Shown one piece after another: positions 1 to 7,169 of a stretch of DNA of 46,418 bases. A program made the position numbers and the translations under genes. The stretch's first letter is position 1. The number at the start of each line of letters is the position of its first letter. Under the pieces are notes generated by a model that was not told the origin of the DNA, searched no databases, and saw only the letters and a list, made by a program, of their open reading frames with translations. This stretch comes from an uncultured Bacillota bacterium (GTDB taxonomy: Bacteria; Bacillota; Clostridia; Oscillospirales; Oscillospiraceae), in NCBI GenBank assembly GCA_947073765.1, contig CAMTMZ010000017.1, forward strand, positions 1 to 46,418. Reading direction: 5' to 3'.

Positions 1-420
1 GCCCGGGCCCGGGCCTTTGCCCAGAAGCTGAATATGCCCCTGGCCATTGTGGACAAGCGGCGGCAGAAGGCCAACTCATCTGAGGTGATGAACATCATCG
101 GCGATGTGCGGGACAAGCGGGTGATTCTGCTGGACGACATGGTGGACACCGGCGGTTCCCTGTGCCACGCCGCCAAGGCGCTGGTGGAGATCGGCGGTGC
201 CAAAGACGTGACCGCCTGCGCGACCCATGGTATTCTCTCCGGCCCCGCTGTGCAGAGGATTCAGGACAGCGTGCTGGATGAGGTGGTGTTTTTGAACACG
301 ATCCCCGGCAAGCCCGACGTTCACTGCGACAAAATCCGCTATATCTCTGTGGCCCACCTCTTCGCTGAGGCCATCAGCCATATCTACATGGAGACCTCTG
401 TGTCTCCCCTGTTCCTGTAA
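1..420 (+). CDS. prs: Ribose-phosphate pyrophosphokinase (PRPP synthetase), C-terminal part
   Basis: Makes phosphoribosyl pyrophosphate from ribose 5-phosphate and ATP in the cytoplasm, the precursor of purines, pyrimidines, histidine and NAD. The reading frame is open from base 1, so the gene starts outside the window; about 139 C-terminal residues are present. They hold the segment KRR..NSSEVMNIIGDV and the PRPP-binding loop VILLDDMVDTGGSL, followed by the usual end of the family (ATHGILSGPA, then VVFLNTIP). A GC-rich hairpin with a T run follows the stop codon. The neighbour pth fits the conserved Firmicute order prs-(ctc)-pth; no ctc gene lies between them here. Confidence 0.95.
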   Translation, partial: ARARAFAQKLNMPLAIVDKRRQKANSSEVMNIIGDVRDKRVILLDDMVDTGGSLCHAAKALVEIGGAKDVTACATHGILSGPAVQRIQDSVLDEVVFLNTIPGKPDVHCDKIRYISVAHLFAEAISHIYMETSVSPLFL

Positions 421-430
421 CACTGACCGG

Positions 431-455
431 GGCGGCCCTGCGGCCGCCCTTTTTC
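431..455 (+). terminator. Intrinsic terminator after prs
   Basis: Seven-base perfect stem (GGCGGCC / GGCCGCC) with a short loop, followed by CTTTTTCT. It lies 10 bases after the prs stop and just before the ribosome binding site of pth, so pth may depend on read-through or on its own promoter. Confidence 0.75.
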
Positions 456-470
456 TGTGAGGTGACAACC

Positions 471-1064
471 ATGTTTTTCAAAAGGGACGCCGGCGGCGCA
501 AGCTGGCTGCTGGTCTGCCTGGGGAACCCAGGGGATAAATACGAGAACACCCGGCACAACGTGGGCTTCATGGTGGCCGACGAGGTGGCTGACCGGCAGG
601 GCAAACCGATCCAGCGGCTGAGATTTAAGGCACTGACCAATATACTGACCATTTCCGGGGAAAAGGTGCTGGTGATGAAGCCTGTGACCTATATGAACCT
701 GTCGGGAGAGGCGGCGCGCCAGGGGGCGGACTTTTATAAAATTCCCCCGGAGCGGGTGCTGGTGGTGTCGGATGATACAGCGCTGCCGGTAGGAAAGCTG
801 CGAATCCGGATGAAAGGGTCCGCGGGAGGACACAACGGGCTGAAAAGTATCATTCAACACCTGGGAACCGACCAGTTTCCCCGGCTGCGGGTGGGCGTGG
901 GCGAAAAGCCCCACCCGGACTATGACATGGCCGACTGGGTGCTGGGCCGGTTTGTGGGAGAGGACAAAAAGGAGATTGACGCCGCTGTGAAGCGGGCCGC
1001 GGACGCCATTGAGTATATTTTGGCGGAGGGAATTGATAAGGGAATGGGAAAATTCAACGGGTAA
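471..1064 (+). CDS. pth: Peptidyl-tRNA hydrolase
   Basis: Releases tRNA from peptidyl-tRNAs that drop off the ribosome. The 197-residue product has the family signature CLGNPG..YENTRHNVGF: the conserved Asn is N19 and the catalytic His is H29. The conserved Asp lies in VVSDDTALP (D101), and GSAGGHNGLKSI is also present. The ATG at 471 is preferred because GAGG stands 8 bases upstream; an in-frame GTG at 462 overlaps that site. In Bacillus the gene is spoVC and is followed by mfd; here a convergent minus-strand operon follows instead. Confidence 0.95.
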   Translation: MFFKRDAGGASWLLVCLGNPGDKYENTRHNVGFMVADEVADRQGKPIQRLRFKALTNILTISGEKVLVMKPVTYMNLSGEAARQGADFYKIPPERVLVVSDDTALPVGKLRIRMKGSAGGHNGLKSIIQHLGTDQFPRLRVGVGEKPHPDYDMADWVLGRFVGEDKKEIDAAVKRAADAIEYILAEGIDKGMGKFNG

Positions 1065-1096
1065 CAAAAAGCGGCGGAGGTCAGCCATCCGCCGCT
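1065..1096 (-). terminator. Terminator of the minus-strand ligase/racemase operon
   Basis: Nine-base stem (AGCGGCGGA / TCCGCCGCT, at 1070-1078 and 1088-1096). Read on the minus strand it is followed at once by TTTTTG, a good U tract. It can end the minus-strand operon that finishes at 1249 and also lies directly behind pth. Nothing else is recognisable between 1097 and 1248. Confidence 0.7.
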
Positions 1097-1248
1097 TCAC
1101 AGTTCTGACAGGCCTTTACGTCTGCACGCCTGGGCCCGCGCCGGGGATAGAGACGGTGCCCGGACCCGCATTTTCGGAAATAATTCTCATCCCATGTTGC
1201 ATAGTGCGGAGGAAAGCATTCGCGGGTTTGACAGATCTGCCTTGTTGG

Positions 1249-3201
1249 TTAAGCGATAATCATGGTGCCGGGGGTGTGCTGGTCCAGCAGGTAGAGCAGC
1301 AGAGCGTGGCTGGCGCTGTCGTCCAGAATGGCGGCCTCGCTCACTCCGGCCTTCAGGGCGTCCAGACAGGTGCGGGTAGAGGCGGCCACCGCCCCGGTGA
1401 GCTGGCCGGAGGACAGCAGCTCCTCAGCCCGCTTGGCGTCCATGCGGCCCAAGGGGAGCTTGTCACTCATCCGGGTAAGGCACATCAGGTAGTCCACCGC
1501 CGGAGGGGCGCTGTCCATGCCGGGGAGAAGGAAGGCAACCTTCATACCGATGGCGCGCAGAATCTCGGCGTCCTGAAGGAGGGTGTAGTCAGCGCTGGTG
1601 CAGCGGACCAGCGCCTGCTTGCCGGCATAGCGCTTGAGGATGGGCAGCAGAGCCAGCAGGGTGCGGATCTTCTCCAGTCCGTCCAGGCTGTGGGTATTGT
1701 CGTACTCCTGGAGGAAGGTGTTGACGTATTCCACATCGGAGGGCACGTCAACATACTCCCGGCCTCGCTTCTGCCGGGTCTCCGCTCCCTTGCCGGTAAT
1801 GAGAAGCACTGTGGGCTCCCGACAGCCCAGAACGGCCTGGCGGATGGCCTCACCCCGGTTTGGCTCGATGATATAGGCGCAGCCCTCCTTGGAGACGTGG
1901 ATGGCGATCTGTTCGCAGATGGAGCGGGTGTCCTCCTCACCGCTGTCCTCCTCGGTGAGCACCACCAGGTCGGAAAATTTTCCGGATATCTCCCCCAGGT
2001 CCCGGCGGCGGTCCAGGGCCTTGAGACCGGGACAGCCAAATACAGTGACAATACGGCGGCCGGGGTACTCCGCGTGGACGGAGCGGAACAGTGTCTCAAA
2101 GGACATGCGGTTGTGGGCGTAGTCCACAATGGCGGTGATGGTGTTGTCGGCGTTGGAGTAGACCTCCATCCGTCCAGGCACCCGAGCGTTCATCAGGCCC
2201 AAATAGATAAACCGCTGGGGAATGCTCAGCCCCTCGCACACCGCGATGGCGGCCAAGGCGTTTTCCACATTGAACAGTCCCGGCATAGTGAGGCGGAATT
2301 CCCGGTCATAGCGAAGGGTGCGCACGCGGAAGAGAATGTCGTCTCCCCTCTTGCGGACCTGGTAGGCGTATACGTCCGACTCCGGGTCCTGCTGGGAGAA
2401 GGTGAATACCGGCCGGCCCGCCTCCCGGGCGGCGGACAGGATGCGGCCCGCGTGGTCGCAGTCCAGGTTGACACAGTTGATGGCGCTCTGGCGGAAGATA
2501 CGCAGCTTGGAGGAAAAATAGTCCTCAAAATCGGTGTGCTCAATGGGGGAGATGTGGTCGTAGCCGATGTTGAGAAAACAGGCGGCGGCGAAGTCAGTAC
2601 ACAGGGAGCGGTGGTATTTCAGCGCCTGGCTGGATACCTCCATGGTCAGATACTCAATGCCGGTGTGAACCGCGTGGTCAAAGTGGCGCTGCAGGTCCAG
2701 GGCGTCAGGGGTGGTGATGTGGGACTCGAAGCGGTCTACCCCGTCGTAGGTCTGGATGGAGGAGATGACGCCGCTCTCAGGCTGGCCCCGCTCCTCCAGG
2801 TACTCGTCTAAAATATACTTCAGGTAGTAGGCGGTGGAGGACTTGCCCTTGGTGCCCGTGAGGGCGATGACCTTCAGCGCGCCGGAGGGGTGGTTGTAGA
2901 ACAGGTCGGCCATCGGGGCGATGGTCAGGCGCATGTCCCGCACCAGGAGGCAGGGCAGATCGACGTGGGGGTATAATGTCTCGCTTACATAGGCGATTGC
3001 CCCGTTATCCTGGGCGGCTTTTAAAAACTCCACTCTGAAGTGGGCCCCCTTGCAGAGGAACAGCGTGCCGGGAACTGCCTCCCGGGAGTCGTAGGACACC
3101 AGTGAGACCGGGGCGGAAGGGTCCAGATCCTCGGGCGCCGGGGCGGCCAGCAGACCCCGCTCTTCCAGCAGGGCGATGTAGTCGTTGAGGGTGTGTTTCA
3201 T
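1249..3201 (-). CDS. MurE-like Mur ligase fused to a degenerate acetylglutamate-kinase-like domain
   Basis: At 650 residues it is about 150 longer than MurE. Residues 1-500 are a Mur ligase: substrate loop YDSR (37-40), P-loop TGTKGKSST (115-123), ITTPDALDL, MEVSSQAL (187-194), the likely carbamylated Lys in YFSSKLRIF (K232), VDYAHNRMSF and ITGKGAET. Such enzymes use ATP to join an amino acid to a nucleotide-linked peptide. Several MurE-specific residues differ: SSHAL is SSQAL, GKGHE is GKGAE, and the acceptor motif DNPR/DDPR is replaced by EEDSGEED (417-424). Residues ~509-649 follow the pattern of ArgB, with LPILKRYAGK at the start and CLDALKAGVSEAAILDD, SHALLLYLLD and TPGTMI at the end, but lack its KYGG and GGG nucleotide motifs. 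So it is probably not the cell's housekeeping MurE; the substrate is unknown. It is the last gene of the operon. Confidence 0.85.
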   Translation of the reverse strand: MKHTLNDYIALLEERGLLAAPAPEDLDPSAPVSLVSYDSREAVPGTLFLCKGAHFRVEFLKAAQDNGAIAYVSETLYPHVDLPCLLVRDMRLTIAPMADLFYNHPSGALKVIALTGTKGKSSTAYYLKYILDEYLEERGQPESGVISSIQTYDGVDRFESHITTPDALDLQRHFDHAVHTGIEYLTMEVSSQALKYHRSLCTDFAAACFLNIGYDHISPIEHTDFEDYFSSKLRIFRQSAINCVNLDCDHAGRILSAAREAGRPVFTFSQQDPESDVYAYQVRKRGDDILFRVRTLRYDREFRLTMPGLFNVENALAAIAVCEGLSIPQRFIYLGLMNARVPGRMEVYSNADNTITAIVDYAHNRMSFETLFRSVHAEYPGRRIVTVFGCPGLKALDRRRDLGEISGKFSDLVVLTEEDSGEEDTRSICEQIAIHVSKEGCAYIIEPNRGEAIRQAVLGCREPTVLLITGKGAETRQKRGREYVDVPSDVEYVNTFLQEYDNTHSLDGLEKIRTLLALLPILKRYAGKQALVRCTSADYTLLQDAEILRAIGMKVAFLLPGMDSAPPAVDYLMCLTRMSDKLPLGRMDAKRAEELLSSGQLTGAVAASTRTCLDALKAGVSEAAILDDSASHALLLYLLDQHTPGTMIIA

Positions 3202-3204
3202 AAT

Positions 3205-3462
3205 TCACCTCACATGAAAAGGATGGGGGTCAACGTCCGCCTCCTGACTGCCGTCGGAGTCAATCTGGAACAGACGGGTGTTATAGGGGCTGCCCTCCTC
3301 AGCCTGCCAGGCCGGGACGCGGGAGCTGTAAAATTCGTTCAGCACTTTGATCTTTTTCAGGTCATAGAGGGTCTCCGGGGGGCGGCCCAGAGAACGCAGG
3401 ACAGCAAAATAAAGGCGGCCGTCCATGTCAGGGATCGGTTGCATAGCGTTGAAGCTCCTCAT
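3205..3462 (-). CDS. Unrecognised 85-residue protein inside the ligase/racemase operon
   Basis: I do not recognise this protein. It is acidic to neutral, has no membrane segment or signal peptide, and carries a central stretch LYDLKKIKVLNEFYSSRVPAW. Its ATG overlaps the stop codon of the upstream racemase (ATGA) and its own stop lies 3 bases before the MurE-like start codon. This is the spacing of a translationally coupled operon gene and the main reason to accept it as real. An alternative start is the Met at residue 7. It could be a small partner subunit of one of the neighbouring enzymes, but nothing in the sequence shows that. Confidence 0.65.
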   Translation of the reverse strand: MRSFNAMQPIPDMDGRLYFAVLRSLGRPPETLYDLKKIKVLNEFYSSRVPAWQAEEGSPYNTRLFQIDSDGSQEADVDPHPFHVR

Positions 3463-4175
3463 TTGATGAAAATGTGCCGCAGCGGCTTGTGGCAGGCCTC
3501 CACCGCCCGCTGGGCCAGAACGGCCATGGCGTCGGTGTAAAAGGGGGGCAGGTGGTGCTTGTCGGCAAAGACGGACAGCTCCGTGCAGGCCAGCACCCCG
3601 CAGTCGCAGCCCTGGGAGAGCAGGTCTGCGTGGATGGCGGCGAACTTCTGGGGGTCGCCGTCCCGGCCGGCCTTAATATCGTCGTAGATCAGGGACATCA
3701 CCAGCTCCTGGGCCTGCGGTGTGGGCAATACAGCCTGTATATTAACTGCGGAAAATTCCTTTTGATAAAGACCGCTCTGAATGGTGCCGTCGGTAGCCAA
3801 AATACCTGGGCGCTGTAAGCCCTGGGCGGCCAGCAGGCGGGCCGTCTCCCGGATCATGTGGAGAATAGGAATCCCGATATGCTCCTGCACCCGGTCCAGA
3901 AAGAAGTGGGAGGTATTGCAGGGCACCGCGATGCAGGTGCATCCCCCTCCCTCCAGCAGCTTGGCGCCGGCCAGAAGACGGCGGTAGACAGCCTCCTGAT
4001 CCCTGCCCCCGCTGAGAATGGCCGAGGTGCGGTCGGGCATGCCGCTGTCAGACAGGATCAGGGCGTTGACGTGCTCCTGATCGGTTTGGGCGTCGGTGCG
4101 GTCGATGATAAATTGATAAAAGGTATTGGTGGCCTGGGGGCCCATGCCCCCCAGAACGCCCAGGCGGTACTCCAT
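3459..4175 (-). CDS. Aspartate/glutamate racemase family protein
   Basis: Cofactor-independent amino acid racemase of 238 residues. These enzymes invert the alpha carbon of Asp or Glu with a pair of cysteines. The N terminus has the family signature LGGMGP; the two catalytic cysteines are in VPCNTSH (C86) and ACTELS (C197). The start is 10 bases downstream of the ATP-grasp ligase stop and the end overlaps the next gene. In Enterococcus faecium an aspartate racemase gene sits beside the D-aspartate ligase gene; the same pairing here suggests that this enzyme makes the D-amino acid used by the ligase. Whether the substrate is Asp or Glu cannot be read from the sequence. Confidence 0.88.
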   Translation of the reverse strand: MEYRLGVLGGMGPQATNTFYQFIIDRTDAQTDQEHVNALILSDSGMPDRTSAILSGGRDQEAVYRRLLAGAKLLEGGGCTCIAVPCNTSHFFLDRVQEHIGIPILHMIRETARLLAAQGLQRPGILATDGTIQSGLYQKEFSAVNIQAVLPTPQAQELVMSLIYDDIKAGRDGDPQKFAAIHADLLSQGCDCGVLACTELSVFADKHHLPPFYTDAMAVLAQRAVEACHKPLRHIFIK

Positions 4176-4185
4176 AAAATGCTCC

Positions 4186-5403
4186 TTATTCCTCCGGCAC
4201 TTTGTTATATTGGCTGAAGCGCTTGATGTTGCCGAGATGGTTCTTCCATACCCGCAGGCGGCGCTTGAGAGAGGCGTCCGCGGAGTAGACCAGGGAGTGG
4301 CTGTCAGCCCCCGCCCCCATCAGCGTCCGCATCTCCTGGTGGTACCGTTTGGGCGTGAACTGAAAGGCCACCTTTTTGGGCACCATCCGCCACAGGGAGC
4401 GGGTTTCGGTCATCTGAAAGGGCAGGTCCCGGCCCTCGACCCGGTCCTCCACCACCATTTTGGCGATGTTGTACCCCGCGCCGGTGACATAGTAGTTGCT
4501 CCGCCCCTGGCGGCAGTTGATCTCAAAGGCCTTGTATTTGCCATCCCGGCAGTCATACTTGATGTCGAAGTTGGAGAAACCCACATAGTGAAGCGACTCC
4601 AGCAGCTCTTTGATCTTCCGCTCCAGGGGCTCGTCCCGCTCGGTGAGAATGACCGCGTGGTTGCCGATGCCGTGGGGGGAGTGCTCCTCCAGCAGAACAT
4701 GCCCCAGACACATGGTAGTTACCCGGGCGTTCCGGTCGGAGTAGCTGGTGAGCACGCGCATGCTGCTGTCGTCACCTGGAATAAACTCCTGGAGGACCAT
4801 GTGATCCGAGTATCCGGCGGCGTAGACATGCTCCAGGCTCTGGAGCAATTCTTCCCAGCTCTGGCAGATATACACCTTGGCCAAAGAGTGATCGCCGCAG
4901 CCCCAGTAGGCTACGCTGTCAGCGGGCTTGGCAATGTAGGGCGGGCCCCAGGGCAGAGTGAAATTGCGGCCCATGGACTTGTCATAAATGAAGGTGGCCG
5001 GGTGGTCGATGCCGTACCGGTCGCACAGCGCGTAAAATGTTTCCTTGTTGATAAGGGCGTCCAGCAGAGAGCCGTCGATGTAGGGGGCGATGACGTTTTC
5101 CGGAAGGGAGTCCTTACAGTGGGCGGTCAGCTGCACATAGCTGTCTCCACAGCCCAGGAGAATGACCTTCTTGTCGGGAAACTCCGCCGCTGCCGCCTGG
5201 ACGTTGCGGCGGAAGACCGCCTCCGACTCGTTGTCCGGACACACCCGGTAGTCAATAATCGCGCTGCCGTGGCAGGGAAAGGACGGATATTTGCCAAAGG
5301 CGATGGAACGCACCCCATAGGCCTCGTGAAAGGCCCGGGCGACGCTGTAAACGTTGATGTCGCCGCCAAAGAGCAGCGGCTGGAAGGAGAGATTGTTGGC
5401 CAT
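4186..5403 (-). CDS. ATP-grasp ligase resembling D-aspartate ligase (Aslfm type)
   Basis: An ATP-grasp carboxylate-amine ligase of 405 residues: it activates a carboxylate as acyl phosphate and joins it to an amine. As I recall the sequence of E. faecium D-aspartate ligase, which adds D-Asp to the peptidoglycan side chain, the match runs the whole length: NVYSVARAFHEAYG (17-30), GDSYVQL, PYIDGSLLDALINK (107-120), QEFIPGDDSSMRVL (205-218), MCLGHVLLE, GFSNFDIKYDCRDG (275-288) and FEINCRQGRS (293-302). The last two blocks hold the acidic and Asn metal ligands of the ATP-grasp fold. It stands between a degenerate alanine racemase and an Asp/Glu racemase. Substrate assignment is inferred from family and neighbours only. 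Confidence 0.83.
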   Translation of the reverse strand: MANNLSFQPLLFGGDINVYSVARAFHEAYGVRSIAFGKYPSFPCHGSAIIDYRVCPDNESEAVFRRNVQAAAAEFPDKKVILLGCGDSYVQLTAHCKDSLPENVIAPYIDGSLLDALINKETFYALCDRYGIDHPATFIYDKSMGRNFTLPWGPPYIAKPADSVAYWGCGDHSLAKVYICQSWEELLQSLEHVYAAGYSDHMVLQEFIPGDDSSMRVLTSYSDRNARVTTMCLGHVLLEEHSPHGIGNHAVILTERDEPLERKIKELLESLHYVGFSNFDIKYDCRDGKYKAFEINCRQGRSNYYVTGAGYNIAKMVVEDRVEGRDLPFQMTETRSLWRMVPKKVAFQFTPKRYHQEMRTLMGAGADSHSLVYSADASLKRRLRVWKNHLGNIKRFSQYNKVPEE

Positions 5404-5429
5404 TAGTTTAACCTCATTTTTGAATCAAT

Positions 5430-6497
5430 TCACCGGAATTCCCGGATAAAGCCCCGGGCGAAAAGAGGATCGATGTCAAAGGCGGCCAGATCACCGGCGG
5501 AACACTTAACGTTGGTGACGTTGAGCAGGGTCTCGGTGGCGCCGATGGAGCCCAGGACCCGAACCCGATGATCCCCTATACGGACAGTGCGCTTTTTTGA
5601 CCGCCTCCACCGGGCCCAAAGGGCCCAGAAGCCGCTCTCCCGGGGACGGGTTACCCCAAAGCCGTTTTGATAGCCCACAGGGAGCACCGCGACCCGGGCG
5701 GGCTTTTTCAGCAGGATGGGCTTGTCTGTGCCCAGGGAGTGGCCCTTGGGCAGCCACCGGACCTCAGCGAGAGGAGCTTCACCGTAGCCCACGGTTTTCA
5801 AATGGTCGTCCTTGGTGCGGCGGCAGCGGCCAAGAATGGCGGAGCCGGCCCGGACACCGTCGAAACGGGCGCTGTCGTTATGGAGCAGGGCGAAGGAGCC
5901 GGCGGCATGGACGGTGCCCGTTTCAAACCCGGCGGCGTGGATGGTGTCCAGCACCTGATTGAACTGGTCCAGCTGGTGGGCAGACTCCTGGTCGGCCACC
6001 TTCACGGCGTGAAGCTGCGTGTAGATTCCCTCCAGCGCCACATTGGGCAGGGAGCGGTAAGCCAGAAGGATTTTTTCCGGCTCGCTGACCAGAAAGCCGC
6101 CAAAGCCCATCCCCGTGTCCACCTGAATGTGGGCACAGGCCACAGTGGAGCGGTTTTCAGCCAGGGCGTTGAGGGCCAGGCCGGTGTCTACGGAGGAGAT
6201 GGTGCAAACCACATTCAGATCCACCAGCTGTTCCAGCTCCTCCCGGTCGGTGGTGGAGCGGAGCATAAGAATTTCCTCGTCCTCAAAACCGGCGTCCCGC
6301 AGCTTTTTGGCCTCCGCCGCCTCGTAGACGGCGAACCGGCCGATACCCTCGGCGCGGAGCAGCTTGGCCATGGGGACGATGCCTGCCCCTCCTCCGTCGC
6401 CGGTGAGGACTGCGTAGATTGCGGCGCCCGACGCCTTTTCTTTGATTACGGACAGGTTGTGCTTTACCGCGGCCCGCTCGATGACCAGCTTGCGCAT
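5430..6497 (-). CDS. Alanine racemase-like protein lacking the PLP lysine
   Basis: Has the alanine racemase fold over 355 residues: N-terminal barrel (VIERAAVKHNLSVI), the block around HIQVDTGMG (123-131), VRAGSAILG (215-223), and the C-terminal domain with VGYQNGFG (274-281), which keeps the catalytic-type Tyr. However, the motif AVVKA(N/D)AYGHG that carries the PLP Schiff-base lysine reads AVLTGDGGGAG, so the lysine is Thr32. The usual carbamylated Lys before DTGM is Gln125 and the Arg after it is Phe132. Three key residues are therefore missing, and racemase activity is unlikely. It is first in the operon, 26 bases upstream of the ATP-grasp gene. It may be a regulatory or scaffolding pseudoenzyme, or a decaying gene with an intact frame. 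Confidence 0.82.
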   Translation of the reverse strand: MRKLVIERAAVKHNLSVIKEKASGAAIYAVLTGDGGGAGIVPMAKLLRAEGIGRFAVYEAAEAKKLRDAGFEDEEILMLRSTTDREELEQLVDLNVVCTISSVDTGLALNALAENRSTVACAHIQVDTGMGFGGFLVSEPEKILLAYRSLPNVALEGIYTQLHAVKVADQESAHQLDQFNQVLDTIHAAGFETGTVHAAGSFALLHNDSARFDGVRAGSAILGRCRRTKDDHLKTVGYGEAPLAEVRWLPKGHSLGTDKPILLKKPARVAVLPVGYQNGFGVTRPRESGFWALWARWRRSKKRTVRIGDHRVRVLGSIGATETLLNVTNVKCSAGDLAAFDIDPLFARGFIREFR

Positions 6498-6661
6498 AAA
6501 GATAGCCCCCTTCTGTCTGTATGGGAACGCCTGGGTAGTGTGCCCCTGTCAGCGGCCATGTCATACGAATTCATGTTATTTTACCACTCCTTGGGGAAAA
6601 TAGCAATGGCCAGCTTCGCGCCATGAAGAAGGATTAAATTTTGAACGGAGCGGCGGGCTTG

Positions 6662-6690
6662 TTGCAATCCGGGAACAATTGGTGTAGAAT
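6662..6690 (+). promoter_or_regulatory. Sigma-A type promoter for the zinc-ribbon / PNP / deaminase genes
   Basis: TTGCAA and TAGAAT separated by exactly 17 bases, 36 bases upstream of the first start codon. Each box differs from consensus at one position. It lies in the 228-base gap between divergent genes; the rest of the gap (6498-6661) shows nothing specific. Confidence 0.7.
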
Positions 6691-6725
6691 ATGGATACCA
6701 AAATTGTTAATGGAGGAATATGATT

Positions 6726-7118
6726 ATGGATGACAAGGTAAAAGCGCTGCTGGAACGGGTGAGAGGGACAGCCAGCTACGCCGCTGACGCCGCGGCGGAC
6801 TCCGCTCGGGCAGCGGGCAGGAAGGCCGGACAGATGGTGGACGTGGCCAAGCTGAATGTGCAGCTGTTTGACCTGAACGGGGAGTACAACGACGTGCTGC
6901 GCCAGCTGGGCCGGGTGATGGTGGAGACCCATAGAGGCGAGGTGCCTGAGAGTGAAATGGTGACCGGACTGCTGGCCCAGGCCGACGAGATGGCGGAGAA
7001 AATCACGGAGCTGAAAGGCCGCATTTCTGACCTGAAACAGGCTCAGGTGTGTCCTGCCTGCGGCGCCCCCTGTGGCAGGGGGGACAAGTTCTGCCGCAGC
7101 TGCGGCGGGGCGCTGTGA
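6726..7118 (+). CDS. Small zinc-ribbon protein with a helical N-terminal region
   Basis: A 130-residue protein with an Ala-rich N terminus, a long polar helical middle (VDVAKLNVQLFDLNGEYNDVLRQLG; ADEMAEKITELKGRISDL, possible coiled coil) and a C-terminal zinc ribbon CPACG-x4-GDKFCRSCG. Proteins with this layout are common in Clostridia and have no firm function. GGAGGA at 6712-6717 stands 8 bases before ATG 6726; an in-frame ATG at 6720 is too close to it. A good promoter lies just upstream, and purine nucleoside phosphorylase follows after 51 bases. No membrane segment is visible, so it is probably cytoplasmic. Confidence 0.8.
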   Translation: MDDKVKALLERVRGTASYAADAAADSARAAGRKAGQMVDVAKLNVQLFDLNGEYNDVLRQLGRVMVETHRGEVPESEMVTGLLAQADEMAEKITELKGRISDLKQAQVCPACGAPCGRGDKFCRSCGGAL

Positions 7119-7169
7119 GCGCCCTTGCGCCGGAAGGCTGTGCCCGATCAGGGATTGAGGAGGATTTTT

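Noticed and set aside
1009-2811. 600-residue open frame on the plus strand
   Set aside because: It is the antisense shadow of the MurE-like gene in GC-rich DNA; the composition is His/Gly/Val-rich and shows no domain, while the minus strand has full Mur ligase motifs.
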